Assembly (NCBI RefSeq): GCF_050948175.1
Contig: NC_135200.1
Location: forward strand, 2,604,001 to 2,668,000
Origin: Xylocopa sonorina
Lineage: Eukaryota > Arthropoda > Insecta > Hymenoptera > Apidae
Reading direction: 5' to 3'
DNA: 64,000 nucleotides
Every line of letters begins with the position of its first letter. The first letter of the stretch is position 1. Shown here piece after piece: positions 28,206-41,100 of this stretch. The translations under genes were made by a program, and so were the position numbers. Below the pieces are notes generated by a model. That model was not told the origin of the DNA, did not search any database, and saw nothing but the letters and a program-made list of their open reading frames with translations.

Positions 28206-31200
28206 GTAATGAGGCTTCTTTCGATAAAACACTCTTTCATTTTGATAATTAACTGACGAAAACCATGCGCTATTGATATTGCTCACCTCGAACCTTTTCG
28301 TGGACCCTTTTCGTGTTTCGTACATTTTCGTTCGTTTTCAGGTTAGTAACATTATATCGAATGTACAGAGTTATTTGACGAGACTGTATAATTTAACCTA
28401 ATGCTCGAAACACGAGGAAGATATGATTTTACGTGCTGTTTCAAGTATACTAGAATATGCATCGGTAGCCATAGAAGTAGCTATTGCAGTGTTTCCCAAA
28501 CTTTTCTTATCGCTGAACACTTTTTAAGTTCGAACATTTTTTAGGGACATTAAAAAAAAGTTTGAGCTTATAGTTATAATAAATAACAGAGATATATTAG
28601 GTTAACAAAATAAGAATTTATTTCAATTCTTCTGTCATGCCTATAAAAGAAATGTTTTTCAATTTTTAATAATAAAGCAGACAGTGTTTCGTTGTACTCT
28701 ATTATATAATATTTCGTGCGAACATTTATTGATTGTTTGCGGAACACGAATGTTTCGCGGAACACATGAAAAAGTATTACCGTGCAACTTTCATTTTAGT
28801 CATGGATGTCAGCGATGGAATAAATATTTCTAATACTAAATGTTATTTCAATGTTACGTTATATTTGACCTTGTATTATTAATAATTAAATAATATTATA
28901 AACAAGTGAAATAGCACAGGTTAGGTTCCTTTAACAAAAGTACTGTTCATGATCCAGAGTAAGTATTAATTGTTTTAGTTTTTTTACACGATAACGTATT
29001 TCGAATGCGATTCAATTGTGAATTAAAACATTTTGTTTTATTATATTCTCTAATCTATTACGTAATTTGTATATATAATGAAATATTAAAAGTGAATTGC
29101 GCGTACACAAATCTTAATGTACCTAATATGAATTTTATATTCTCAATAGTATGTAACTTGCATTAATAAAGATTCTACATACATAAATCGGCTCAACCTC
29201 TAGGTACGCACATAAAGTAAATTTTTTCAAAAATAGCACAGCCAATGGACAAAAAACGTATCAGTTTTCAATGGTTAGGTATTTAGCTTTAAATTGATAC
29301 CAACATCATAAAAATTGGTTCACTATTTCTTAAATTATATGACCCGAATACAAAAAGACCGAAATGAACAAAGAAAGCTAAAGTATCCTTTAGGCTAGGA
29401 GACCAATATCAAGTATTGAAATTTAATAAATTAAATAAACTTTGAATTAAATTCAAATTTTTAGTTTTAATTTAATAAAAATATTGTTTCCAAGAAAAGG
29501 ATATTTTAGCTTTTTCTGCTTATTGGAATTGAAGTGACAATTTAAAAAATAGTAGACCAATTTTTATGATGTTGGTATCAATCTAAAGCTAAATATCTAA
29601 TTATTAAAAACTAATATGTATTTTGTCCATTAGTTGCACCATTTTTGAACAAATTTACTTTACGCGCGTACCTGGAGGGTTCAATCGATTTAGTTGCTCG
29701 TAAGTGTATGATATTTAAACTGCAGGAAAAAATTGGAACAAAAATGTTAAATGGCAAGAAGTTGAAGAGCGTAGCTAGAGAAATCTTGGTTATTGTTCTA
29801 AGTCAATTTTCATTTCCTTTCATCGTACTGACAAAGCGTGGTACCTTATTGCAGGCTATACAATTGTCATCGTGCCCAAAGCAGTTGGATCTCAGCAACG
29901 GAGGGCTGTCAAGGGTCCCTGACAGCGCTGTAGCGTTCCCCGCGATAGAAGAGCTGGTATTAAGCCAGAATCAACTTACGAATGCGAATAACAACCTAGC
30001 GTTGCTGCACAGGTATTAAAATTTACGAGCTAAAATTAGTGGAACGTCCTCCATTAATTCTCTTACAAGTTTCGAGATATTATCTCCCGTTTCTCTTTGA
30101 TTTCACTACATTTTATTAAATATCGTCCTATTAAATTCACGAATATGCAATTCGATAAATGATAAAAGCAGGCGCATATAATTCCACGTAAAATGTAATC
30201 GCGCAACGCTGGAGATCAACGTTTTTTAAATATTAATATTTACTTCGGAGAGTACTTCCGGTGATATCGAATAAACGTGAATTTATTAAGTAAAATTTAA
30301 TATTAAATATCAATATTTAATATCGTTGATCGAAGTTTTACGTGTGCATTTTTTAGCAGCGTGTAATAAAATTTCCGTGATATGTAATAATACGAATTAA
30401 AGTGCACAAAATGCATTTTAAATATCGAAAATAAAATATATTTGATTATTTATATCCACGCTTTTAGGAATACTGTATTGCTTAAACATATACAATCTGA
30501 ACTACTTCGGTATGCCATCCATTACTATGTCTACGCTTTACAGCCGATTATTTCAACGTACATGTTTCATTTCCCCATAAATCAACCACTATTTAAACTC
30601 CTGCTTTTCAACTCGTATAAAATATTTGATTTATTAAGTGGATAAAGATCGCGGGAGAATTATAACAGTGGAATTGAATTGTTTATTGGGAACGTTCGAC
30701 ACGGTTGAAGTTAATTAAGTTTCTTTCCAACGTAGGTTCCCGAAACTTCATATCCTTCATTTGGAGAGCAACGAGCTGGTGAAAATACCACGGGAATTAC
30801 TGGAGCTCACAGGGCTGATCTACCTCAATCTCTCAGACAACAAAATTGAGAAGATTCCACCCGGCATAAGCCAGCTTATCAAGTATGTAAAGTCAATTTT
30901 AACGGATTTTGCTCTGGAAAACAACCTGCCGCGTCTTAAGTCCCTGAATGTTTCCCTACTGCGAGCAATTATTCTTGAATGTACTAGAAAAATTATTAAA
31001 GATTATTTATTTGGGAAAATCTAATAGCTTCATTTTTTAAAAATAAGAAAACTCTTAGTTTTTTACGAATATTCTTCTGCTACAAAAGTAAATGGAAAAG
31101 TATCCAATTTGAATTAAGTATGATATAAATATAATTATAACATGATATAAATATTTAAGCAAAATATAAAACATGTACAGTTTAATTGCTTAAAAATCAT

Positions 31201-34200
31201 TAGATTGAGAAAAATCGATTTCTTGAGGAACCAGTGTTTCTTAAGATTATCGATAAGTATTTACTGAATAAAGTGAGAGGAACTATATAGGGAATATGAG
31301 GAATATTTCTGTTCCAATGGAGAGAACGTCCCTTCAATGAAGTATTTTTAATCGTATAACAAAAATTGAACTTTTAAATATTCTTGAAGCTTGTCAAGCG
31401 CAAAGTCCTTTTTACATAATTTCCAATATTCCATAAAAAGAAAAGCCAAGCTTACCGTGTACTTACCGTTATTAATCCTCGAGTTCAACGAATCTCATAC
31501 TCTTATTTTTCAGATATAGTATTTAATACTTAAAAAAAACCCAGTGGTATCCTAATTTTGAAAGTTAATATTTGCATTATCAGAAGTTCACAGGAAAGAC
31601 AATTTACGGCATATTAACTAGAATTTCGAATGTCACGCAATAATCTCTAAAAGATGATAAATATTTAAAAATCGTAAACGTATTAAACAAGTGATATCTA
31701 AAGATATATAAAAAGATTCGTTACCACGTGCTTAACAAAAAAATAAAACAAAGAAATCGGTCAAATTAAAATAAGGAATCTCTTGATCATCGAATAATGT
31801 CGATTGATCTTGTGATCTTCGCAATCGTTAACACAATCGCTAAAACGCTCTAAACTTGGAATTAATAATTAACAGCACAAGCACCAATGTGCCCCCGATG
31901 TACGATAATTCGTTCGCCAATACACGCGAGTTGTTCGATTCCCAGAGACGAACGAAGTTTATCGCGTCGCCGATCTGTCGATAAATCAACGACGCTTTCG
32001 TACGGTGATAATAGAAAGCTATCCGTTAATTAATCGAACGAACCGCCGAGTCAGATATATTATTTGCCGATTTCCTTGCATCCGTAACACCCTTACCTAG
32101 TCGACGGTGTGCTAATTAAGATAAATTGCCTAACCCCTATGGATAATTGAAGCTGGCTTTGAACAGGAATCGATACCGCGATTCGAACCCTTTCGCCCGT
32201 CCCGGAAATTCATTGATCCCAGCGAAACATCCGGTACGTCTGCCGAGGAACGTAAAAAATTGATTTAATTTCGTTTCGATCGGTTAAAATGCGTAAAAGG
32301 CTTTTCGTGCATGGCGGACGGAACAAAAAATGGCTCCCCTTTTATCGAAACCTGTAAAACGTGAAATGAACAGCAAGAAAAATTTGATTAATAGTTATTG
32401 AACGTTATTTCAACATTGTGTGTATTCTCGGTACGTACGAGAAATAGTTTAACTCATTGCATAATAAACGCATATATGCGCGGAATTTTCCTTATGGATT
32501 AAAGTATTCCTTTGGCACTTCAAAGGCAAAAAATTTTAGCAAAAATGAAGGGTTGCGATTCTAATACTAATGGAATAGTAGTTAGTCCTACGAAAACGTA
32601 GACGTATCATTGCGATATTAAATTTTAGCGATCTCAGATAATTTTCCACTTCTTCGAATTATGCACGTTGTGTTCAGGTTTGTTAGATGCATACTCGTTT
32701 CAATGAACTCAAGGGTAAATGTATCTACAAGACGCGTATACATTTTAATAACCATGCAAACTACTTTAGTAAACCATATTAAACTGTATTAACAAACTCT
32801 ATTAAACTATATTTATACAGAACGAGCTATTTCATTCAGTTCATGCACTAAACAAAGGAACATTGCAGCCCATCAGTATCGCACAATTAAGCACCGGTGG
32901 CGATTATTTCTCATAAATGGAATAAAGGATAAAAAATAGTTAAAAAATTAATGGACTCGTTCTATTGCAGGTGTTTTACGGTACGCAAAGTAGCCTCTGT
33001 AAATGTAGATTAACGAGCCGCTCGTTTCGTTTTAATTAACGAGCTATCTCGTTCGATAGTAAATGGATCGTGAAGAGGTAAAATACATTGCGCGTGAATC
33101 TTCAAAGTATCCAACCATTCTTAATTATAGCTTAGACAAAGTATGTAGTCGTAAAATATATTTCTTCTATGTTTTGTTAACTTCAAATTAATTTAATTTG
33201 CTTATTGCAATATATAAATTCGTATATTTAAATTTGAACATTTTTAATTAACTTCTTTAGAGTTGTCTATTAGAAAATACGAAAGGTGCCGCTATTGTTT
33301 TTCCTAGTCGTTGGTTCCTCACTGGAGTCTTCGGAGAAATTTATATAGAACGAGAATTACAGTTCCGAGTAACGATATGCAGGCTAGATTTGCAAGAACC
33401 GGTAGCTGCAACTTTACACCGTAGGTAATACACAATTGTTCTTGTTATTCTAGTCCAGTTATTCCCGTAGCCTTATTAATTCGCGTTATGTACAATTCTG
33501 ATGCAATAAGGACACATCATTAAAGTAACAAACGTTACATACGCAACGAACTCGCGCGAACTTGCGCCTCGAGTTGTTTCAGTTGCCGTAGCTTTAGAAA
33601 TTGAAACTTTCCGACTAAGTTATGCGAGGCTGCCGCGTGAAGTCGCAAACTTACAATTACGGACCTTACAATACCCCGCGAGCTAGGTTACCGTGTAATT
33701 TTCGAAGAAAATGTGATCTGTGTAGTTTTTGCGCTTCGTATTTAGGCGCACTTCGATATATAGGCGCACAAAGCGTTTCAATATTTCCAAAAATGAATAC
33801 AACGGGGCTAATGGACCAAAAGAATGAAAGCGATATAGAAATTCTTCCATTTAATTCGTTAAACCGAAGAAATGCTGCAAAGTAGAGCAATACAAGAATA
33901 GAAGAATAGAAATAACTTAAAAAGTTACTATTTAAAAATTAAATTAATTTATGAGTGATACATTCGTAGAAATTGCAACTAAAAAAAAAAATAACCTTAT
34001 ATAAATATGGATTTAAAACAAATTTAAATAATAACTCATTGAAGTTTTCAAGATTGTATTAAATTACGCTAAAGAGGACGCAATAGACACAGAGCTACAA
34101 CAAGTACTGTCACGAACAGCAATAATGAAACAACTAATGAAAATGAGACGCTCGATGCATGCATAGTACACATTCCGCACCCATTATCTAATTAAACCTT

Positions 34201-35121
34201 CCTCTCCAATATATCTGTAGCTAATACTGTTTCCCTACAGTAGTAAACTACTCGTACCAGTATTACATATCATCAACTATAATTTCCTCTTCACCCAAAA
34301 ACGTGTCAGCATCGTTGCATCAAGTTTGGAAACATAATTTCTCTAAAAATTATTCACAATTATTATATTATATAGTTGCATTCGAAATACTTGTCTTCCA
34401 TCTTTGTTCGTATAAAACTTCACGCGTACCCGACTAAATTAAACGCTAACAGCGAGAACAGAAGGGGAGATCAGGGCTACTTAACCAACGCCACCTAACT
34501 GCTTTATTATAGAGTGGACATAATAGAAAGAGTAACTAGCTTGTCATTTAACACTCTCGTGCGTTGATTCAATCTCGTCAATATCGCGAATGGAAATCCT
34601 ATCTGCTCTGTCAACATAACAGTTCCAGCGAACTGGCGAACTAACGTCGTTAGTCAACTACTATTTAAACCGTATCTCCATATACGGTTCAAATTTTGTT
34701 GAACGACTCGGTTTCGACAATTAAATCGATATTCCTACCACTGCCGTAGACGAGCTGCTCTTTTTCACTTTTCCTTTAATCAGTCGTGGCACGAATTAGA
34801 TTTAACAACGTAACTGGTGCAACAATTTCGTTCAACATACGCGAAGTTACAGCGGCGAAAGTCCGCCTTCTAAGTAAGCGAATATATAAACGCGTGGGGC
34901 GAGCTGATTGGCCGATAAATCCGCACAAACCGTCTCATCTAGCCTGTTGATCGCGAGAGGCCCGTATAATTAAAGCGGAGGTTACGCAAAGTTCCTCGAA
35001 AAGTGCTTTCCACAGGCCGGAAACGGGGATACCCGCAGAAGGAGGAACTACGGTCTGAGCACGAGCCTGGTAACACACATGTGCGCCTCGTGCATACACA
35101 CCTCGTTCGCTTCCAGAAAGA

Positions 35122-35153
<32 letters not shown>

Positions 35154-38100
35154 AGAAAAAGGTGGAACAAGATGTAGAAGAAAAAGCGTATGGACGAGAG
35201 CGAGTGGCAAAAGGTAACGCCGACTCCGTTGGTGGAATAGCGTTGGGCAACACGCCCGAGAGAAGTCGTACATCGACGAGCAGTGGCGCGGAAACGACGC
35301 TGGAAGAAGTGCCGCGGCCCGAATTAATGCGAAACTTTCCAATAATCAGCTGGCGACAGACGAGAGCTGAGCGAAATTTCGAATGGAGCCGAGGAAATTG
35401 TGGTTTCGAGGGTTTCCGTGAAATTGAAGCTGTTTTGTTGCGAAGCTGAATAATTTCTGCATTAGTTAGGATAGCAGAGTTTCATTAATAAATTGTATAG
35501 AATGATTTGTTTTTTTCAAGAATAGATATGACTTGCTACTTTGAAGTATAATAGACACATTTGTTGATTAAAGTATTACGAAATAAGATAATCTGGTACA
35601 ATGCGCGCGGTATACAATAAAATATAACATTTAATAGAAATTATTTTAAGTAAGAAAATAAGGAAACATGATTTATACATTTTTAACTAGATTAACGTTA
35701 CAAATGAAACATGGCAATTCTTACTCCTAAAACATTACAAATTTTACTTATGATTCAATATAACTTATAGCGATATATTAAAGTCTACAAGTTTTTAACG
35801 TTAAGGTTACCATTGAATGCGCATACAACGTGCTCGCAATAAAAATCAGAATGGTAATTATCAATAGACAACATGACACCAGAAATATTACAAGTTTATG
35901 GTATTCCTTGAATTCGAACATACAAAACTATTTTTTCTACAATAAATAGCTGGCCCCTGTAGGTCAGTTAGTGTCAGAACCCATCTCATGATAATAATTT
36001 CACTAAAAGAGTATGTGGCGGACCTCGTAATTCAAAAGGAACGTTCTCGTAATTCAAATCCTACGCTGTAGTGGCTACAGTCTGACGATGAAAATGGGGG
36101 GTGGGGGTGGCGTGGTTTCGGGAAAAGATTGAATTTGTGTGAGTTAGAATGTTTTTGGGTGAAAATTCTCTTGAAAATCTATTCAGTTCGCTACCTAAGT
36201 GACATTTCCATGAAAAGTATGTACCGTAAGAACTTCGCGCATTAAATAAATGAAGCCTGTGTCATTTTTGGAAGCTACGATAAATCCTATGGTACGTACG
36301 TATTAAAAAACAATGAACACAATTTTTATCGTTACTATAAAAAAATATTTGGATCAAGAATTTTTTAAACGTCCTAACGTTGGATTACTAATTAAAATCA
36401 GCAAATAGAACGTATTGAAAACGTTGTTGAATACGTTGAACATATTGAAGAACGTGTTGAAAATATAAAATTATATTACGGAAAGGTGTACGTGTGTCTA
36501 CGTAGGAAAAATCCCACGTTGCATAGTCGAGCCTCATTATCGCTGTGCGCACGTGCTGTTAATTAAAGCAAATTGTACGAATCCCCTTGCTGACCTTGCA
36601 TTTATAGCATTTTTCTTTCCCTCTGTTATACGTAATCGCTTGATTTCTGGTTGAGCTAGTGTAGCGTGCATGGGGAGCAAAACTAGGGACCGTGGTACAG
36701 CGAAATTATTCAAACGAGGATAACATTTTATTTCGCTGACTTTTGTTAATATCAGATAAAGAGTGGAAATATGTGTCGCAGTGCTTAAATTAGTGAAAAA
36801 TAATATAGCACTTCGCTGTCAACAATTTTAACGTAACACTTATTCGCCTAATGCACAATGGTTGATAATTAAAAATGACAGTACATAAATTGTATGTGTA
36901 CGACGGGCAGTGCTTTATAGTGCATGATATTTAAATTGCTGAACTCTGCAAAAAAATACTTACTTAGAACCTGGTAATGTTGTTCTGCGGAACGAGTGGA
37001 AAATAAAATAAAATATGTAGCCCTGAAATTTTCGTTAACAACGGAGCTCGCACATAATATGGACTAAATCATCGATGAAGATGTATTCTCTCGTTAAACA
37101 ATTTTACAATCTTTTAAGAGCTTCTTAAAATAATTAATTAACTGCAAATAAGCCTTTGTATTCTTAATTAACGGATTAATTTTCAACATTGTAATTAATA
37201 ACCAATTACCCATTAAGATACGTATAATTTTCTACGCGACTGAAAGAAATAATTATTACTTGAAAGGCACTTCGCACAACATTCAGGAAATTCTATGCTT
37301 GCATGAATTTTAACGAGTTTCCGAACGTGTTACGTAGATATATTTCATTAGTAAAGTAAAAAGCTGTTTCATTCGCCGCGATCAACAACTGTGTTCAATC
37401 ATTCATTACCGCAACAGGTGAACAGAAAATGGCAGCGATGCAAAACTCGCACGGAAATTACAACGGGAATTGCTAACAAGCTAATTTTAAACTATGCATC
37501 GGATTGAATTCAATTGTTTTTAAAGTGAACGCCAAGAAATGATTAGAAATGAATTAGGTAACAATATTAGGTCCAACGATACGTTACAGAAGAAATGGAA
37601 AATCAAATTCCTCGCTGTGCTGGACGCTTCTTTCTCATCGTCAATGTGAACGAACTCTTTCATTATTTATAGGTGAAAGAAGAGTTTCTTTCTGTAATTA
37701 AAACTGCACGTAAAAGCATCGCCTATAGAATAAATGCTTCGACGTTAAAAATGTATACCTATTCATTTCCTTGCTCTGTGAAGATCTAATTTTTTCCCTT
37801 CAAAAAATAGTAACCATAGAATTTTACTGTTTCCACTCTCTACCATATTTTACAGCACAATTTCATAAATTATTGCATCGTAATTCTTAGCAATTAACAT
37901 AAAGGATAATTAATAAACGGATGTTCTTATGCATTTACGGGAATTTTAAATGCAGGAACACGTACGAACTATGCAGAGTGAAATGTACGGCTACAGTATC
38001 CAGACTCTGTAATCAAAGGAATTACCGTTTAAATGCCACGTCTTTTTAGTTGTGTTTTTAAATGTACGAATTTATATGAACGCTCGTAGTCTAATTATAA

Positions 38101-41100
38101 ACCTCCTTTCCAGCCTTAAACTAAACACTGATTGAGCCAGCCTTAAACTAAACATTGATTTTATTCAATTTTCTAAAAATCCTACGAAGCATTCAACAAA
38201 ACAAGTACCCACTTTTCATTCAAGTTAAGAAAAAACCACAATCTTACTTATAGATAATTAAAAAGAAGCGGACAAATAATTTCATATTTGTCAAACCTTG
38301 TATATATACCATCGCCATCTTGTAACATGTATAACAAGCGATACACAAATTAAATATTAATATGTACAATATGTTACGCGTAATATACATGACATTAATC
38401 CGCAGTTAGCACCATTAATAGTACTCCTTCACACGGCCATCTTGGCTCAGAAACGAAGCCTCTTCGAAAGCGTACAACACGACTCATCGCGTTCGTCGGA
38501 AAGAAAAAGGAGAAAAATAATAGCGAGGAGAGAAAAAAAAGAAGAAAGTGACTGAAAGGACCAACAGAGACGGTTCGTTTCCCCGAGGGGGCGGAAGAGC
38601 CGTTTAAAATATTCAGCGCGGTCTCTACCGGAGATCGTAGCAATGAGAGGATCTTAAAGAAGAATCTACGTAACGGGCCGAAGTTTCCCAACTACGAAGA
38701 AACGAGGGCCCTTCGCGAGAAGCGCGATTTAAAAGGTTCTTATCACCGGGATCCCTTCTACGTGAACTGGCCAGACTCGCGGAACAATGGAGCCAGACCA
38801 AACGATGGAACCGTGCAATTACTTCCCGATCAGACGCCGCGATCAGAAAGAGCGCACATCCCTCGTTGGCCAGGTCCATGGCAGTCGCGTGCACGCCAGC
38901 GTAGCCATGCAAATCGAGTTTCTCGTGAAACACGACTGAAAAGACTGCGATTGTTACCTGTGGATATCTTACTCGAACACCGTTCGAGTCTGAACGTATT
39001 ATTATGATTCGAACCCTTTTGCTTAACATGTATGCAGAACCACCGTCGTGACAACCGTTAACGCTACCTTCTGAAAGGATGGTACTTTCAAACATGCGTG
39101 TCCACTTGTTGCGTATCCTCGTTGCGTATCAGGCAACGACACAATACACTTCGAACGCAATCTGAAACTTTTGAAAGGAGTATCGTTTCCCTATCGGTTG
39201 ACGAACTTGAGAAATGCTTGACTGCAATTGCGACAGCTACCAACGCGACGATATGATGAATAAATCGAAACAGCCCGAGTGTCAAACTTTCGTAGAGCGC
39301 AACCAGGTCGACAGCATACATCAATCGTACCAACCCTGTTAACCAGCGGCTGGTAACCGGTTGCCGGTACCACAAGCAGGCCAGAACATGAGGAATCGGC
39401 ACATGCTGGCTTGCACCATCGCCAGAAGCTAATCTCCCCATTTCTGTTACGTCAGAGTGGTCAGCCAAGCCATCCTTGGTCTCCTCCCTCTTTCCTCGTT
39501 GGCGCAGGAGTAGCTTCGATACGGTTCGGCTCGTCACGGGCTTCTTAGTACCCCGAAGAACTCGCGCGAGCGTGCACCAACTAGCAACTTCCCCGGGCCA
39601 ATCGTGTACCCTGGACCTCCTGACGGTTCGCCAACTGACGTTCGCCGGATATACTCTGCGGAAGAAACTGTTCAACTATCTGACGGAGAACCGTTCAAGT
39701 GCGAAGGCTGTCCGTGACACACCCGCGAAGAGGGTAAACGTTCTCAGGAGGGTGATATTGAATGATCTGGAATGATCTCGTGGTGAGAATACCGGTGGAT
39801 TCTGATGGAGAAGCATTGAAACTGTTTAGGACATTCTTGGATGGGACGGACATTATGGTATCACGTTGTGGAAATTAATAGACGTACGAATACATCAATC
39901 AATCAATTGAATGGAAAAGTAACTGATAAATCTGTATAAATTTAGATAATAATTTTGTGAAGAAATTGATAAGTACTATCCTAGTTACAAATGGAATAAG
40001 AAGATGTTGCATAAATAATTTAACGTTACATTATTCAGAGACTTGGTTGATGTTGCAAAGTTTGAACTGTTCAAGATTCTCATCGGCAAATTGGTACTAT
40101 AATGATGAACCTACCATGTGGTGTAAATTAAGTAAAATGATGTTAAATAATTGGACAATCTGAGTATTTATAAAATACTATTAAAGAAGAAATTCTTATT
40201 GTGTTGATGAGAGTCAGAGGAATCTGGAACACTCTCGAAGAAAAATGCTACAATATATTGGGAAAGTCTGTTTGGAATACTCAACAGGAAAAGAGTACCA
40301 TAACGAAGACGATAACAGGGTGCTACTCGAATAAAAAGTTAAAATTTCACCAGACTGAATCTACGTATACATACAATTAATTTAAACGCGAACTATTCAA
40401 TACTAATATCGGACACTTGTTGATATTAATACATCGAATTTTAAAGTGAACGCTACCTAAGAAAATGGCAGCACGTTGAAAATAATGGGTCAGCGCCGTG
40501 AATTGCGGAACGGACTTTAAAGAATATTAAATGCACTTGCTGTTCTGGAAAAAGTTCCTCTTTCAAGGTGTTGCGCTCTAAATGGACAGCGATAGAATGA
40601 AAAGCAAGCAGTGAACGTTTTAATGCATAACAAAGAACTGAGAAACGCGGAAGGGAAGTTACCTGAAGAGTACAGTGTCCCGGTTATTCATTAGGAATGA
40701 TCAAAAGAATACTTTGAGTCTTTGCAGGCGTCTACGCTTTTTAAGCGTCAATCAAACAATAAGAAATCATAAGGAATTACGAAGCAGGTGAGAAGTGGCT
40801 GCGTGCTCCGGAAACAAGTGCGTGGCTCCAAGGTTCAATAAGAGGATAAAGTGGTGACTTGATACGATGGAAGGGTTAAACAAGGCAATGGCTGCAGACA
40901 GTAATTATATCAAAAAGAATTTTTAATCGCACATATTAATTTTTACTAGGAATGTATTCGCGTTATTTAAAAAATTATACTACGTCAGTTTCTTTATTTC
41001 TCGACATTAAACGATTTTTAATTCACCAAACATAACACTTGAATTATGTTAATTTTTTTATCTTGAAAAGACTATTTCCATTGAAATTTTGGATCACGTC

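Larger units (their letters stand above)
28206..29854 (+). other. Phlpp: Phlpp intron 1
   Basis: This intron of about 1.65 kb holds a hAT-like fragment (28487-28790) and a long palindromic MITE (about 29195-29682). The remainder is AT-rich with no recognised coding sequence. Confidence 0.7.

Noticed and set aside
29645..29854. Open frame running into Phlpp exon 2 from upstream
   Set aside because: It begins inside the palindromic MITE and crosses plain intron sequence. A good acceptor at 29853-29854 and phase match to exon 1 mark the true exon start.
32160..32220. tRNA T-loop-like motif (ggttcgaatcg on the minus strand)
   Set aside because: No matching acceptor stem, D arm or anticodon arm could be found around it. 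The similar motif near 39010 fails the same way.
35003..35449. 148-codon plus-strand frame and overlapping minus-strand frames
   Set aside because: Created by a GA microsatellite (RERERE or SLSLSL runs); no domain.
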